Counted from the stretch's first letter, positions 1 to 11,211 are shown. The stretch is DNA of 64,000 bases from Ipomoea triloba (GCF_003576645.1 NC_044917.1:12306530-12370529), one strand, 5' to 3'. Notes: generated by a model from the sequence alone, not told the origin. Numbers and translations: made by a program.

Positions 1-1027
1 TACTTTTTTTTAATGTTCATAGACAATCAATCACTATGTATCACATTAAATATTACTTTTACCATTGAAAAGTAAAATCTCGTCAATGTTTCCTGCAATA
101 TTTTCTGTATTTGATTTCGAAGTAATTATTAAATTTTATATTAATTTACATTATTTAAGATATTTTATGACATCTTTTATATGTTTTCCTCTTCTTATTT
201 TTTTATTAATTATTAATTATTAAGGCAAGTATAATTTATTTTGTAATGTGGACACATTATTTTTAATAATTTTGATTTAATTAAATTATACCTTAATTAT
301 AAAAATCCTACCTAATAATTTTAGTATATTACATGAGACACAATAATTATTATAAATAATGTTTAATAATTGTCAATTTGTATTCAACAATAAAATTTAT
401 AGTTAATTTTTAAGTCAATCATAAAATCTTTTGTGCTGTGGGCACATTATTTTTTAATTATTTGAGTTTAATAATATTATATCTTATTTATAAAAAAATC
501 CAAAGTAATATATTTAGTACTACGGATGTGACTAAGAATTATTTTAATCAGTGCTTAAAAAATGAGTATTTATAAAATTTACGAAACTTATTATAAATCT
601 GCATAGGAATAGTTTGTATATTTAGATAGAGGGAAAAAGTATGTAAAAAAGTTAAAAATTTTTAGGATGGATTGCATGATTTTAACTATTTATATTTGTA
701 AGGAAAAAAATGTATAGAAATTCTTATTTTATAGAGTCTAAAAAATGAAAATAAACAAAAATGAAATAAATAAAATAGTTTTTTCCAAAATGGTCCATTG
801 ACTATGCTCAAAATGGTCCCTCAACTATTTCTCAATGTTTATTAGGCTAACAATAGGTAAATGAACTAAAATGACCTCCATTTTAACACTGATTTGACGG
901 AATATGTAACGGAGGACCAAATTGGGTGAGTTTTTGAAAGTCGAGGGACCACATTAGGTGCAATTGAAAGTCGAAATGCAAAATTGAGAATGAGTAATAG
1001 TCAAGGGACCATTTTGGGAAAAAACTC
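1..1027. mobile_element. Truncated copy of a long-TIR Mutator-like MITE
   Basis: This is the right-hand part of the element that is complete at 55723-57342, and the two can be aligned almost throughout. It ends at 1027 with the same terminal motif (complement of GAGTTTTTTCCC). The left end lies outside the window. There is no coding capacity. Relative to the complete copy it lacks about 106 bp after position 75, where the break falls in a GAAAA repeated on both sides of the missing piece. The transposon class is inferred from the 10-bp target duplication of the complete copy. Confidence 0.8.
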
Positions 1028-1211
1028 ATTACAGGTCACTAGTCAATTTTTGGACATTAATAAATTAAATTGACATGTTTATATGCTTAATTTTAACTTT
1101 AAAAAATTCGAGTACCTAATTAACTTATCATATAAAGTTAGATGGTGTATAAGTGTATTTTACATTTTCTCAAATTTAATTATACTTGTTTTATATTCGA
1201 TAAAAATTGAA

Positions 1212-1225
1212 AAGCCCAACACGTG
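1212..1225 (+). promoter_or_regulatory. Site II-like motif and G-box upstream of the EMB514-like gene
   Basis: AAGCCCAAC (1212-1220) runs into CACGTG (1220-1225), about 70 bp before the start codon. AGCCCA/TGGGCT 'site II' motifs are common in plant promoters of ribosome-biogenesis and housekeeping genes, which fits a nucleolar product. That it acts as a promoter element is inference. Confidence 0.45.
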
Positions 1226-1295
1226 AAATTCGGGTAGAAAATCCCGCTCTTGTATAGCCAGAAGTAGGGCTTTTCAAACCTCAGTTTTCACAGCC

Positions 1296-2972
1296 ATGTC
1301 AGAATCTGCACAGGAAGTCGCCAAACCCTTATCCGAGGACATGGATATTGAATCCAACGCCGCTGAGGACTCTGGGACTGAGAACGGCGGCGCAAAGCGG
1401 CCAAGGGAGGAGGGAGGCGAGCCGGAGAACGGTGACAATGGTGACGCCTCGAAGAAATCAAGGGTCGATAAGTCTGTTGAAGAACAAAGACTGGAAATTT
1501 TGGAAGGAAACGAAGTTGGGGAGGGAAAGAAGAAGGAAGAAAGATCGGGTCCGGTTACTCTGGGTCCGAAAAGCTTTGGGTCGTCGGTAGAGATGTTTGA
1601 GTACTTCTACAAATTACTCCATTACTGGGCTCCTAATCTCGACATCAACAAGGTAGGAAAAGGTTCCAACTTTAAAATAAATTGTCAATTCGGAGTGAGT
1701 TAGTTTTTGGCTTATTGTATATGTATGCTTGTGAAAAGAATTGATCTTTATAGTCAATTTTGGGCATCTTTTTAAAAGATGAATTTTTTAAAATCAGCTG
1801 CAGTCCTGCAGATGTTTATTTTTCCGTAGTTATTTAAAAAGTGAATAATTGGTATATTAATGTAATGGATTTTGTTTTTGGCTTCTTTTCTTATAAGAAT
1901 TTTGTAAAAAGAATTGCTATTAGAATTTTTTAGGGCTTCTTGTTAAAAGAAGAATTTTTGAATGATTAGCTGCATATCCCCAAATCGGCATTACTTTGTT
2001 TCAACTAGTTTAGCTGATTATTGTTTTAGCCTATTATATCTGCTTGACTGTTCCCATACTCTGTTTCACTTTGAAATAAACTATATTTTAGAACCTATGT
2101 CTTTCTAAAGGTTTAGTTTTTGCCTAACCTGAATGATTGAGTATTTGAGTTTAGTACCTCTAGTGAGAGAAGTGAATCTTTTTGAAGAGGACAATGGCAT
2201 TGAGGCCATGAATTGTTGATCTCTCAGCTTTATTACCTTTTCATTCCCTGAATTCCATCACCCCTTGGATTTTTCCGATGTAGTTCCATATTTTTGGTAA
2301 GTTAATGCTGATAACTATTATTTCTAGACTAGACTGTTGATATCCTCTTTACATCGGTATAGGTTGGTGAATCATTTTCTGTCTTCAAAATCATATCTGG
2401 TCTTTAGTTATAGAGTTGCTGCAATTATAGTTTTTGAGTGTATTCTATAGTTACAATCTTTGGTCCTGTTTAAATTCCATATATGTTAAAAGGTGGTGAT
2501 ATATAGTTTCCGGATATTAGTGATGTTTAACTTTTTCAATACTTCTCTTGATGTATTTGACATTTTTATTGTTAGTTTGATGTATATGCAGACTTGAATC
2601 AAGGTGTAATTTTTTGTGTTTGGGTTTGACTCATTGTGGTGTTAATTGCAGTACGAACATATGGTTTTGCTGGAGCTGCTTAAGAAGGGTCATGCAGATC
2701 CAGAGAAAAAAATAGGCCCGGGAGTTGGTGCATTTCAAGTTCAAAACCACCCTGTATTTAAAAGTCGCTGCTTCTTCATCGTAAGGGTGGATGGGTCCGC
2801 TGATGACTTCAGCTTCAGGAAGTGCGTGGATCGGATCCTTCCCTTGCCAGAGAGCATGCAAATAAAGCATAATGCTAATAAGGCCTTGAGGGTCGGAAAA
2901 GGCGGAAAAGGCAGTGACAGAGGTGGAAGAGGTGGAGGTCATGGCCGTGGTAGAGGAAAGTCGAGAAACTGA
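1296..2972 (+). CDS. EMB514: EMBRYO DEFECTIVE 514 / DOMINO1-like nucleolar protein (DUF3223)
   Basis: Two exons, 1296-1652 and 2652-2972 (intron 1653-2651, GT...TTGCAG, phase 0), give a 225-residue protein. Residues 1-80 are acidic and low-complexity, with a basic KRPRE stretch and a KKSR stretch that look like nuclear-localisation signals. The DUF3223 domain runs from about residue 86 (VTLGPKSF) to about 190, crossing the splice junction at LDINK/YEHMVL. The C-terminus is a Gly/Arg-rich tail (GGRGGGHGRGRGK), typical of RNA-binding nucleolar proteins. Arabidopsis EMB514/DOMINO1 is a small nucleolar protein needed for embryo development; the role here is by family. The start was chosen because it is the first ATG after a pyrimidine/A-rich leader and gives the usual acidic N-terminus. 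A GTGTTC hexamer repeats just after the stop. Confidence 0.88.
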
Positions 2973-3662
2973 GTGTGTTCGTGTTCGTGTTCGTGTTCAA
3001 ATGAATTTTCAAGCATACACTCTGAAGAAGGAAGGGTACTTGCTTGCTAGCTTTCTAGTAAAATCCAGATTTTTACCTTTTTGACCTTTCTCCTCTGATA
3101 TAGTTTTGGAATTGTCTTCTCCAAATTAATCAGTTTATGCCATCCTGACTGTCACAAGGCCCCCCTTTGTTTTGGTTTTCTTTTCTTAAATCTCTTGCTA
3201 CCTTATTTTGGTGGATGGAAGTAGGCAAAACTTAACTTATATTCTTAAATGTAAAGTATTTTGGCATTGTGCACAGTGCCCTTTTTTCGTCTCAAAATTA
3301 TGAGAACGTAGTGATCTTGTTCCACAATTAGCCATTAGTGCATAATGGATGGTTAGCTTATTGTGTTAGCGGTTTTGACCATTGAACTGTTTAAATAGTT
3401 TATAAACAAATATTTGGTAAAAATTAGCTACTTATAATTAGCAGTTAATATTTGAAAAAAAAAACATATATTGACATGAGTACATTTTATAAAAATAATT
3501 CTTTAATTATTAATTATATAATATTTTTAATTATAAAAAGTTTAAATTAAATAAATAACATTTGTTATTAATATTTATAATTTTCTTATTATAATATAAT
3601 TAAAAAAAAAACCTGGAGCATGAGACTCCCTTCTAGAAGGGGAGCCTCATGCTCACTTTGGG
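2973..3662. other. 3' flank of the EMB514-like gene and AT-rich spacer
   Basis: It begins with a short GTGTTC tandem repeat and likely 3' UTR (to about 3250), then becomes AT-rich. At about 3613-3654 there is a near-perfect hairpin with arms GAGCATGAG...CTCATGCTC and a loop around TTCTAGAA. No gene seen. Confidence 0.5.
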
Positions 3663-4403
3663 CCGTCGTTATATCGTGGACCATGGTCCAAAAGCAGTAT
3701 CGTTTCTTTAAATAAAGAAGTCTCCTAAATGAAACTACTGTCTCACATTTGTCATTTGTTTTTAAATTATCAAATAAAACGATAGTTATATCGAAATGTT
3801 TATCTCAAATGATACTGCCTCACATTTGTCATTTGTTTTTATATTATCAAATAAAACTGTAGTTATATCGAAATGCAACCGTAGTTGTGTTGAAAGAAAA
3901 CTGCAGTGTATATAAAATTAAACTGAATAACAATTTCACATGTTTGAGTGTATAATGTTGAATGAAACTGTAATTATATCGAAATGAAACTGTAGTTATG
4001 TTGAAATAAAACTGCAGTGTATATAAAATGAAACTGAATAACAGTTTCACATATTTGAGTGAATATTTTCCAATGAAACTGTAGTTATATTGAAATGATA
4101 TTGTAGTTGTGTTGTAATGAAACTATAGTGTATATATAATGAAATTGATTAACAGTTTCACATATTTGAGTGTATAATGTCGAATGAAACTGACAAACTG
4201 TCGTTATATCGAAAAGAAACCGTAGTTGTGTTGAAAAGAAACTGCAGTGTATATAAAATAAAACTGAATATGTTATATACACAAAGTTAATTTTTTCGGA
4301 ACGACGCAGAACGGGTGCCGTTTCTTTTCATTAAAAGAAACGGCACCGTTTTTATGCTTGGACTATCATGCATTGTGGACCGCGGTCCACAGTAAAATTT
4401 GCG
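3663..4403. mobile_element. Palindrome-ended, tandem-repeat-filled MULE-like element (member A)
   Basis: The element is flanked by an exact 9-bp direct repeat CACTTTGGG (3654-3662 and 4404-4412), the size made by Mutator-type transposases. Its left end reads CCGTCGTTATATCGTGGACC and its right end, inverted, reads CGCAAATTTTACTGTGGACC. Both then continue into a palindrome of the form GGACCNNGGTCC. The interior is an AT-rich tandem repeat (listed separately) and has no transposase. Related elements lie at 39270, 43372 and 45304. Superfamily assignment is inferred from TSD length only. Confidence 0.75.
3853..4272. repeat. About 111-bp tandem repeat, 3.7 copies, inside member A
   Basis: Units begin AAACTGTAGTTATATCG at 3853, 3965, 4076 and about 4195 (spacing 112, 111 and 119 bp; the last copy is partial). 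Each unit contains TGAAATAAAACTGCAGTG and a short dyad, AACTGAATAACAGTTT. A second, shorter direct repeat (CTCACATTTGTCATTTG) occurs twice just upstream, near 3741 and 3819. Confidence 0.8.
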
Positions 4404-4412
4404 CACTTTGGG

Positions 4413-5069
4413 AGCCTCATGCTCACGATGTAGCATTTGTGAAGTTAGCGGGTTGTCATAAAAAAGTTGCCCTAATCAATTATTAATCAAACAAAATTTT
4501 CGACGTTTTGATCAGGTCAAATCGTTAAAGTGGTCAAATTCATCAAAGTATGGCCAAAACGCCATTTACAAAACAAGGCTAATCACATGGTCACTTTTTC
4601 TTGTCCCTGGCAAGAGTAACATAGTTGTCCAGATTAGAGATGACAATTCTACCCGCACCAGATGGGTTCCTCGCATCCTCGCCCCAACGAGTATTAAAAT
4701 ACTCAAACGACTTGGGTAATGGGTACCGCCGAGATGGGGGAATTTTTTATACTCGCGTAGGTATGGGGGCGAGTACGGGGAGGTATCCTCACCCCGCACT
4801 CGCACTATATATATAGCAAATACTAAAATTTTGGTCCGATGAGTATTAACAAAATGACAGTTTTGGTCAACATGTTTAATTCCTACAAATTGTCATCTAC
4901 GATTATTGTTTTAGTACTAATTTCCATCCACGACAATTATATTCTTTTAGTGCCAAAATTCATCACGCTGATCACTCATTCATTTAAGACATGTCGAAAT
5001 CTAAGACTTTGATGAGTCTTTTTGTCCTTTTCAACTTTTTTTTTTAGAACCAATAAACTAACTTTCATT
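4413..5069. other. Spacer with a one-ended hAT-like fragment near 4634-4820
   Basis: The stretch from about 4634 begins AGAGATGACAATTCTACCCGC and is GC-richer than its surroundings, like the end of a common plant DNA-transposon family that starts with GAGATGACAAT. I could not find a matching opposite end, so it is a fragment at most. The rest is AT-rich and carries nothing recognisable. Confidence 0.35.
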
Positions 5070-5540
5070 CTAGAAAACAAAGAACTTACAATAAAAGAAG
5101 GAGGACCAAGAAACACAACCAGACAAAGAACCAGTCTCCCTAGAAACCAAATGGGCAACCTGGTTCGCTGATCGTTTAACAAAAAGAAATTACAAATCGT
5201 CAATAGAAGTTGCAATGACTTTAATATCATCAATAATAAGATCAAAATAGGACTCTCTCACCTCTCCACACAATGCATGAAACACCTCATGTGCATTCAT
5301 CTCCACATCAACCTCTCGAGCACCCACTTCCTTCAGCCAACTCAGCACCTCCCGAACCCTCAATGCCTCCGCCATGCGAGCTCCCTCCGCCACACCTCCC
5401 GGAAACACTGTAGCTACAATAAAAGCACCATGTGAATCCCGCAAGACCCAACCGAAGTTCGCCTTGCCACACCTCCCCTGCAAAAGGTTTTGCCAACGAT
5501 GTACTTGATTCGTTCCCAGAAGTAGCCCCTCATATTCCAT
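5070..5540 (-). pseudogene. RNase H-like (RVT_3) domain fragment, non-LTR retrotransposon type
   Basis: On the minus strand the frame opening at 5540 contains GWVLRDSHGAFIVA, then AEALRVREVLSWLKEVG, and, past one in-frame stop (TAA near 5188), continues in the same frame with KRSANQVAHLVSRETG before a TAG at 5070-5072. These are the signature segments of the plant RVT_3/RNase H-like domain found at the C-terminus of LINE polyproteins and in stand-alone genes. The internal stop, the missing first strand (normally with the catalytic DG) and the lack of reverse transcriptase nearby mark it as a relic. It could instead be a decayed stand-alone RNase H-like gene. Confidence 0.7.
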
Positions 5541-5935
5541 TCATAATATTCAATTAACATATTATGTGACTGTGAATAAATTGAAGACACATAATTTGTT
5601 ACTTATAGACACATCATATGTTAATAATTACATGTGTCTAATATATTAACTGTAGACATATAATGTAATAAATTATAAACTAATATCGTGTTAACAGGTA
5701 GTGTGATAATTGTCAGGTCTAAGTAGTACTAAAGCATCGCATATATTATCTTCTAGACAAGACATTAATAAATATTCTTAATATTATAACTGTGAACAGA
5801 TTACAAGAAAATTATTTTGTAAATCTATTACTGCATTATATATATTGTGGAATGTAACTCATCTCCCCACTTACAGTGCTTTAACTACCCTAATTAATAA
5901 ATCAATGATGAACGTATACACAACATGCATGGATG
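5541..5935. other. AT-rich spacer upstream of the first RKD copy
   Basis: No gene is visible. It contains several variations on ACACATAATATGTTAA, also seen near 31.7 kb, and likely holds the promoter of the first RKD gene. It is the unique left flank of the duplication that begins at 5936. Confidence 0.4.
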
Positions 5936-6106
5936 GATTAACCCAAATTCATTGAGTAAGCCCCACTATGCACTAAATTCCATAATATCTATCTTCTTAA
6001 ACATACATATATATGCCCATCATATCTATATATCTCCTTCCTTCCTTCCCTTCCATCAGAGTTGCAGCATTTCCAGAAATCAAAACCCTAAACTACAATA
6101 ATAATC

Positions 6107-7188
6107 ATGGTGCCAGGAGAAAATAACCTGCAGCTTTCTTTTCCTGTTCAATCATGGTCTGATAATAACTTAGCTTGGGACTATGATCATGATGATTATG
6201 ATTATGATTTCCCCATGCAAACTACTCATCACTACACCTCTTTTGATTATCATTCTTTTCCCCTCATGGACAATTACATGTTTCTCATCAACGATCCTCT
6301 ATATTCACATCCAACCCAATCCATCATCCAAGGTTTTTTGTTTTCAATTCTACCTTTAATTTATACTTACTTCGTTGATGAGTTATATTACTGAATAATA
6401 ATTGAGAAAATTTTAATTTGCAGGAGTGTATGGTGATGAGGGAGTGGAAGAGGAGCAGAAGATGGGGGATGGTGGAGGGAATAATAAGAAGAAGGGTAGA
6501 AATGATTGTTCATCAAAAATGTTGTGCAGAGAAACAATATCAAAGTATTTCTATATGCCAATCACAAAGGCTGCAAGAGAACTCAACGTTGGGTTGACAT
6601 TGCTGAAGAAGAGATGCCGGGAGTTGGGGATTCGCCGCTGGCCTCACCGGAAGTTGATGAGTCTCCAAACCCTAATCTCAAATGTTCAGGTCAGATAATC
6701 ACCTCATTCAATTCAATTCATTTGCTATTTAATTCTTTATTATTCCTCATCGATCATCACTATCTCCCATATATCTATCCTAATATATAATTAATTTCAA
6801 ATTGAAATGCACTGTAATTATATATGTATTGTGAAAGGTGCTGGGGAAGGATGAAGAAGAGGAGAAGTTGAGAGAAGCCGTACAGTTGTTGGAGAAGCAG
6901 AAGAGAGAGATTGAAGAGAGTCCAGATATGGAGATGGAGGACACCACTAAAAAGCTCAGGCAAGCTTGTTTTAAGGCAAACTATAAGAAGAGGAAGCTTA
7001 ACGTCTCCGTCGCCGGCGCCGGGATGCTCCAACCTTTGCCGTCGTCGTCGCCGTCATCTGCGCCGGCCATTTCAGCTGGAGCTTCTGCTGCTACTGCTGA
7101 TTATGAGGAAGATCATCAAATGGATTCTCTCTTATCTTATTATTTATCCTCTTCTTCTTCTTCTTCTTCTACCGCCATTGATTACTAA
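6107..7188 (+). CDS. RKD: RKD-type RWP-RK transcription factor, copy 1
   Basis: Exons 6107-6332, 6424-6689 and 6838-7188 (donors GTTTTT and GTCAGA; acceptors TTGCAG and GAAAG) encode 280 residues. The N-terminal 75 residues are acidic and aromatic-rich ([11 protein letters not shown]). The RWP-RK DNA-binding domain spans about 107-165, with the helix containing [20 protein letters not shown] and the signature RWPHRK at 147-152. Exon 3 starts with a coiled-coil ([16 protein letters not shown]) and ends in Ala- and Ser-rich tracts. The length and a single RWP-RK domain without PB1 place it with the RKD group, not NLP. RKDs act in the nucleus and in Arabidopsis control egg-cell and early-embryo programmes; in citrus an RKD is tied to nucellar embryony. 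The first exon runs on open past the donor for 20 codons, so intron retention would give a 95-residue protein. Confidence 0.87.
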
Positions 7189-7383
7189 AATATTATGCAC
7201 GCTACGTAGTCTTAATCTACCTATAATCGGTAAAACTTTGTGTCTTTGACATATATGCATTTCGACTTTTAAAATATTTATAGTGTATTTAGATAATTAA
7301 TATTTATAGACTTACATATATAAGTCCAATGAGTTGAGATGGTTTTGCTCACGACGTGTGATTCTCTCGTCTCAAGCTCCCAC

Positions 7384-7515
7384 ACTCCAGGCTTATATAA
7401 ATTAAATCACAATAACATATTTCGGACTGATAAGATAGTGAAGAGGTACACTCCAAGCTTATATAAATTAAATCACAATAACATATTTTGAACTGATAAG
7501 ATAGTGAAGAGGTAA
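7384..7515. repeat. 66-bp tandem repeat 3' of RKD copy 1
   Basis: Two units with period 66 (starts 7384 and 7450) begin ACTCCA(G/A)GCTTATATAA and end GATAAGATAGTGAAGAGG. GATAAGATAGTG occurs a third time just before the G-run. The same arrangement follows copy 2 at 9028-9159. Confidence 0.8.
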
Positions 7516-7559
7516 ATGTGAGAAGACTAGTGTATAATGCCCTGATAAGATAGTGTGTG

Positions 7560-7579
7560 TGGGGGGGGGGGGGTGCTGN
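7560..7579. other. Duplication junction: G-run and ambiguous base
   Basis: Thirteen G's (7561-7573) are followed by TGCTG and the only N in the window (7579), after which copy 2 starts abruptly at 7580. A similar 15-G run (9203-9217) ends copy 2. A homopolymer plus an ambiguous call exactly at a perfect-repeat boundary is the classic sign of a contig join or failed sequence. Confidence 0.85.
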
Positions 7580-9203
7580 GATTAACCCAAATTCATTGAG
7601 TAAGCCCCACTATGCACTAAATTCCATAATATCTATCTTCTTAAACATACATATATATGCCCATCATATCTATATATCTCCTTCCTTCCTTCCCTTCCAT
7701 CAGAGTTGCAGCATTTCCAGAAATCAAAACCCTAAACTACAATAATAATCATGGTGCCAGGAGAAAATAACCTGCAGCTTTCTTTTCCTGTTCAATCATG
7801 GTCTGATAATAACTTAGCTTGGGACTATGATCATGATGATTATGATTATGATTTCCCCATGCAAACTACTCATCACTACACCTCTTTTGATTATCATTCT
7901 TTTCCCCTCATGGACAATTACATGTTTCTCATCAACGATCCTCTATATTCACATCCAACCCAATCCATCATCCAAGGTTTTTTGTTTTCAATTCTACCTT
8001 TAATTTATACTTACTTCGTTGATGAGTTATATTACTGAATAATAATTGAGAAAATTTTAATTTGCAGGAGTGTATGGTGATGAGGGAGTGGAAGAGGAGC
8101 AGAAGATGGGGGATGGTGGAGGGAATAATAAGAAGAAGGGTAGAAATGATTGTTCATCAAAAATGTTGTGCAGAGAAACAATATCAAAGTATTTCTATAT
8201 GCCAATCACAAAGGCTGCAAGAGAACTCAACGTTGGGTTGACATTGCTGAAGAAGAGATGCCGGGAGTTGGGGATTCGCCGCTGGCCTCACCGGAAGTTG
8301 ATGAGTCTCCAAACCCTAATCTCAAATGTTCAGGTCAGATAATCACCTCATTCAATTCAATTCATTTGCTATTTAATTCTTTATTATTCCTCATCGATCA
8401 TCACTATCTCCCATATATCTATCCTAATATATAATTAATTTCAAATTGAAATGCACTGTAATTATATATGTATTGTGAAAGGTGCTGGGGAAGGATGAAG
8501 AAGAGGAGAAGTTGAGAGAAGCCGTACAGTTGTTGGAGAAGCAGAAGAGAGAGATTGAAGAGAGTCCAGATATGGAGATGGAGGACACCACTAAAAAGCT
8601 CAGGCAAGCTTGTTTTAAGGCAAACTATAAGAAGAGGAAGCTTAACGTCTCCGTCGCCGGCGCCGGGATGCTCCAACCTTTGCCGTCGTCGTCGCCGTCA
8701 TCTGCGCCGGCCATTTCAGCTGGAGCTTCTGCTGCTACTGCTGATTATGAGGAAGATCATCAAATGGATTCTCTCTTATCTTATTATTTATCCTCTTCTT
8801 CTTCTTCTTCTTCTACCGCCATTGATTACTAAAATATTATGCACGCTACGTAGTCTTAATCTACCTATAATCGGTAAAACTTTGTGTCTTTGACATATAT
8901 GCATTTCGACTTTTAAAATATTTATAGTGTATTTAGATAATTAATATTTATAGACTTACATATATAAGTCCAATGAGTTGAGATGGTTTTGCTCACGACG
9001 TGTGATTCTCTCGTCTCAAGCTCCCACACTCCAGGCTTATATAAATTAAATCACAATAACATATTTCGGACTGATAAGATAGTGAAGAGGTACACTCCAA
9101 GCTTATATAAATTAAATCACAATAACATATTTTGAACTGATAAGATAGTGAAGAGGTAAATGTGAGAAGACTAGTGTATAATGCCCTGATAAGATAGTGT
9201 GTG
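7580..9203. repeat. Direct duplication, copy 2 (RKD locus)
   Basis: Second copy of 5936-7559. Upstream of its start codon it has only 171 bp of the original leader. What lies further upstream is the 3' flank of copy 1, so if the duplication is real this copy has lost most of the original promoter. Confidence 0.9.
7751..8832 (+). CDS. RKD: RKD-type RWP-RK transcription factor, copy 2
   Basis: Exons 7751-7976, 8068-8333 and 8482-8832 encode a 280-residue protein identical to copy 1, with RWPHRK at residues 147-152 and the same splice sites. Only 171 bp of shared upstream sequence precede the ATG, including the CT-rich leader and AT-rich TATATATCT tracts. Its existence as a separate gene depends on whether the duplication is genuine; absence of any synonymous or intron change means either a very recent event or an assembly error. 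Confidence 0.6.
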
Positions 9204-9277
9204 GGGGGGGGGGGGGGATGGGGGGTAAATGTGAGAAGACAAGTGTATGATGCACACAAGGAACCCACCATATTAAA

Positions 9278-9604
9278 AGCATCCTCAATAGTTAGGTTTT
9301 ATTTTTTAGTTTTTGAGGAGTTTTTGCAGGTACGATTTGGAAAGAGAAGATGGAAGGAATAATAATTTAAAAAAAAAACAAAAAAAAAAACAAAACAAAA
9401 CTGAACAACATTTTCAATGCACACACCCGCTGGGCGCTGATTTGCGTTGCATGCAACTAAGAAGAGAAAATCGAAGGTTTTAATGGATCTCACATATAAA
9501 AACTCATGTTTTGCAGAAAGATTTATTTTATATCTCTCCTCACCCTCTCTCCTCCACATAAACTTCCTTAAAAACCACACAAAAAACTACTATTGATATG
9601 CTCA
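9278..9604. mobile_element. MITE-like element with short inverted ends
   Basis: The left end reads AGCATCCTCAATAGTTAG and the inverted right end GAGCATATCAATAGTAG, resembling PIF/Harbinger-type termini. The interior is A- and T-rich with a poly-A/C tract and no protein. The flanks are themselves similar over about 21 bp (CACAAGGAACCCACCATATTA versus CACAAGTAACCCACTACATTA), longer than a normal Harbinger duplication. Boundaries are approximate. Confidence 0.5.
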
Positions 9605-10008
9605 CAAGTAACCCACTACATTAAGTGTAATTCCCACATTGTCATAACTCAATCATGTATCCTTACTCACAATCTATCACTCAAGAATCAATTAAATATG
9701 CAGGCGAGTTAGAGATATTCTATACCCCCATTTCCGTGCTACTTAGACCATTCCAAAAGTTAAGTCCTTACAAAAGAAACAGAATGAGAGATCATTTCAA
9801 TGTAAGAAAAAATAAAAGAATACAAAAGGTTAGAGTTTGATTCCCGCACAGCCGCATAGGTATGTCATCTCTTGGTATCAAACAAGAAAAAGAATAATCA
9901 CTAACTACATTACTTCAATGACACTACAAAACTGGGAATTCTGATGCAATTCTCAGAATTACTTTATTCCTCCACTATCATCATCCCTGTGTACTAACTC
10001 ATGCAATT
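9605..10008. other. 3' flank of the MDH gene
   Basis: No gene seen. GGTTAGAGTTTGATTCCCGC near 9827 resembles an RNA polymerase III B-box, but no A-box was found before it. The part nearest 10008 is likely MDH 3' UTR. Confidence 0.35.
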
Positions 10009-11211
10009 CTAAGCGGTTGCTGCTTCTTTCTGAACAAAACTAATCCCTTTCTCAATACTGGCTTTCAACTCCGGCTTTAGGGCTTCCAAAGCTTTTTCTT
10101 CATACTCAGTTAACCCGTGGAGGTCAGATGAGATAAAAGCCTCGACACCATTCCTCCCTAATTTGACCCTAGATGCAAAGAACGGAAGGTCTGTAAGATC
10201 AGACTGCACATAAGCACACTCGTACACATCACTATCGCCATCAAGAGCACGGAGTGAGGACTCGAGAAATCTTGCAGCAGCATATGCCATGGAAAGAGTA
10301 GCTGAGCCTGCACCGGCCTTTGCCTCTACAACTTCCGTCCCACCATTCTGGATCCTGGCAGTCAGCTCTTGCACTTCTTCGTCGGTGAAAGTGGTTGATG
10401 GTTTTGCCTTTGACAGTAATGGTAGAATAGTTATTCCGGCATGGCCTCCAATGACAGGGACATCGACGTCAATGAGCCTCAGGTTTTTCTTCTGAGCAAC
10501 AAATGTGTTTGCTCTGACAACATCCAGGGTTGTAATACCAAACAGTTTCTTGGGATCATACACTCCCTTTTTCTTCAGAACTTCTGCTGCTATTGGGACT
10601 GTGGAGTTCACGGGATTGCTGATAATGTGGATGAAGGCATCGGGGCAATTATCAGCAACAGCTTCAACCAAGGTTCTCACAATGCTTGCATTAATGTTGA
10701 ACAGGTCATCACGGGTCATGCCTGGCTTCCTTGGAACGCCAGCAGGTATTACAACCACATTTACATCTTTCAAAGAATTGGCCAATTCAGAAGCTCCGGT
10801 GAAATCTGAAACCTTAGAGGGAGTGTTGCAGTGGCTGAGATCAGCTGCAACTCCTTTGACATTTGCTATATCGTAAAGGTTTAGGGCAGAAACTAACGGA
10901 GACATCTTGACCAAGAGAGCTAGTGGCTGGCCTATGCCACCTGCAGCTCCAAGAATGGATACTTTGTACGATGCCTGAGGTTGAATGTAGTTCCAAGATC
11001 TCTTGTTTTCTTTTTGGGCCTTGAGAGCAAATGATTGTCGAAGAGCTGCACTACTTTCCTTTCCCAAAAAGGATGTTTCTAATTCACATCTTACAGATTC
11101 TGCAGCTCTCCTTGAGTTGAACTTCAATCCAAAGGCTTTTTGGCGTGAAGGCTTAGACCCAGCAGATGTAGTTGGACAAATTGAGAAAATAGTTGCTGAT
11201 GTTGCCGCCAT
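10009..11211 (-). CDS. pNAD-MDH: NAD-dependent malate dehydrogenase, chloroplastic
   Basis: One uninterrupted 400-residue frame on the minus strand. Residues 1 to about 80 are Ser/Ala/Arg-rich and lack acidic clusters at the start, as in a chloroplast transit peptide. The mature enzyme begins near [14 protein letters not shown] (nucleotide-binding loop GAAGGIG at 88-94). Substrate-binding arginines sit in [10 protein letters not shown] (R161, R167) and DVVR (R233). N199 lies in ISNPVNS. The catalytic pair is D230 and H257 (IGGHAG). It interconverts malate and oxaloacetate with NAD(H) as a homodimer in the plastid stroma; the Arabidopsis enzyme is essential for embryo and chloroplast development. 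Eight bases upstream of the ATG is a splice acceptor (minus strand TTGCAG), so the coding sequence is one exon behind a leader intron. The full length matches plastid, not mitochondrial or glyoxysomal, MDH. Confidence 0.95.
   Translation of the reverse strand: MAATSATIFSICPTTSAGSKPSRQKAFGLKFNSRRAAESVRCELETSFLGKESSAALRQSFALKAQKENKRSWNYIQPQASYKVSILGAAGGIGQPLALLVKMSPLVSALNLYDIANVKGVAADLSHCNTPSKVSDFTGASELANSLKDVNVVVIPAGVPRKPGMTRDDLFNINASIVRTLVEAVADNCPDAFIHIISNPVNSTVPIAAEVLKKKGVYDPKKLFGITTLDVVRANTFVAQKKNLRLIDVDVPVIGGHAGITILPLLSKAKPSTTFTDEEVQELTARIQNGGTEVVEAKAGAGSATLSMAYAAARFLESSLRALDGDSDVYECAYVQSDLTDLPFFASRVKLGRNGVEAFISSDLHGLTEYEEKALEALKPELKASIEKGISFVQKEAATA

Larger units (their letters stand above)
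5936..7559. repeat. Direct duplication, copy 1 (RKD locus)
   Basis: This 1,624-bp segment recurs at 7580-9203 with a constant offset of 1,644 bp. I saw no base difference in the stretches compared, including both introns, the 5' leader and the non-coding 3' tail. The identity stops at 7559/9203, where both copies enter a G-run. Confidence 0.9.

Noticed and set aside
6107..6394. 95-residue single-exon protein
   Set aside because: The frame continues past the donor at 6333 into intron 1 of RKD; the spliced version restores the RWP-RK domain.
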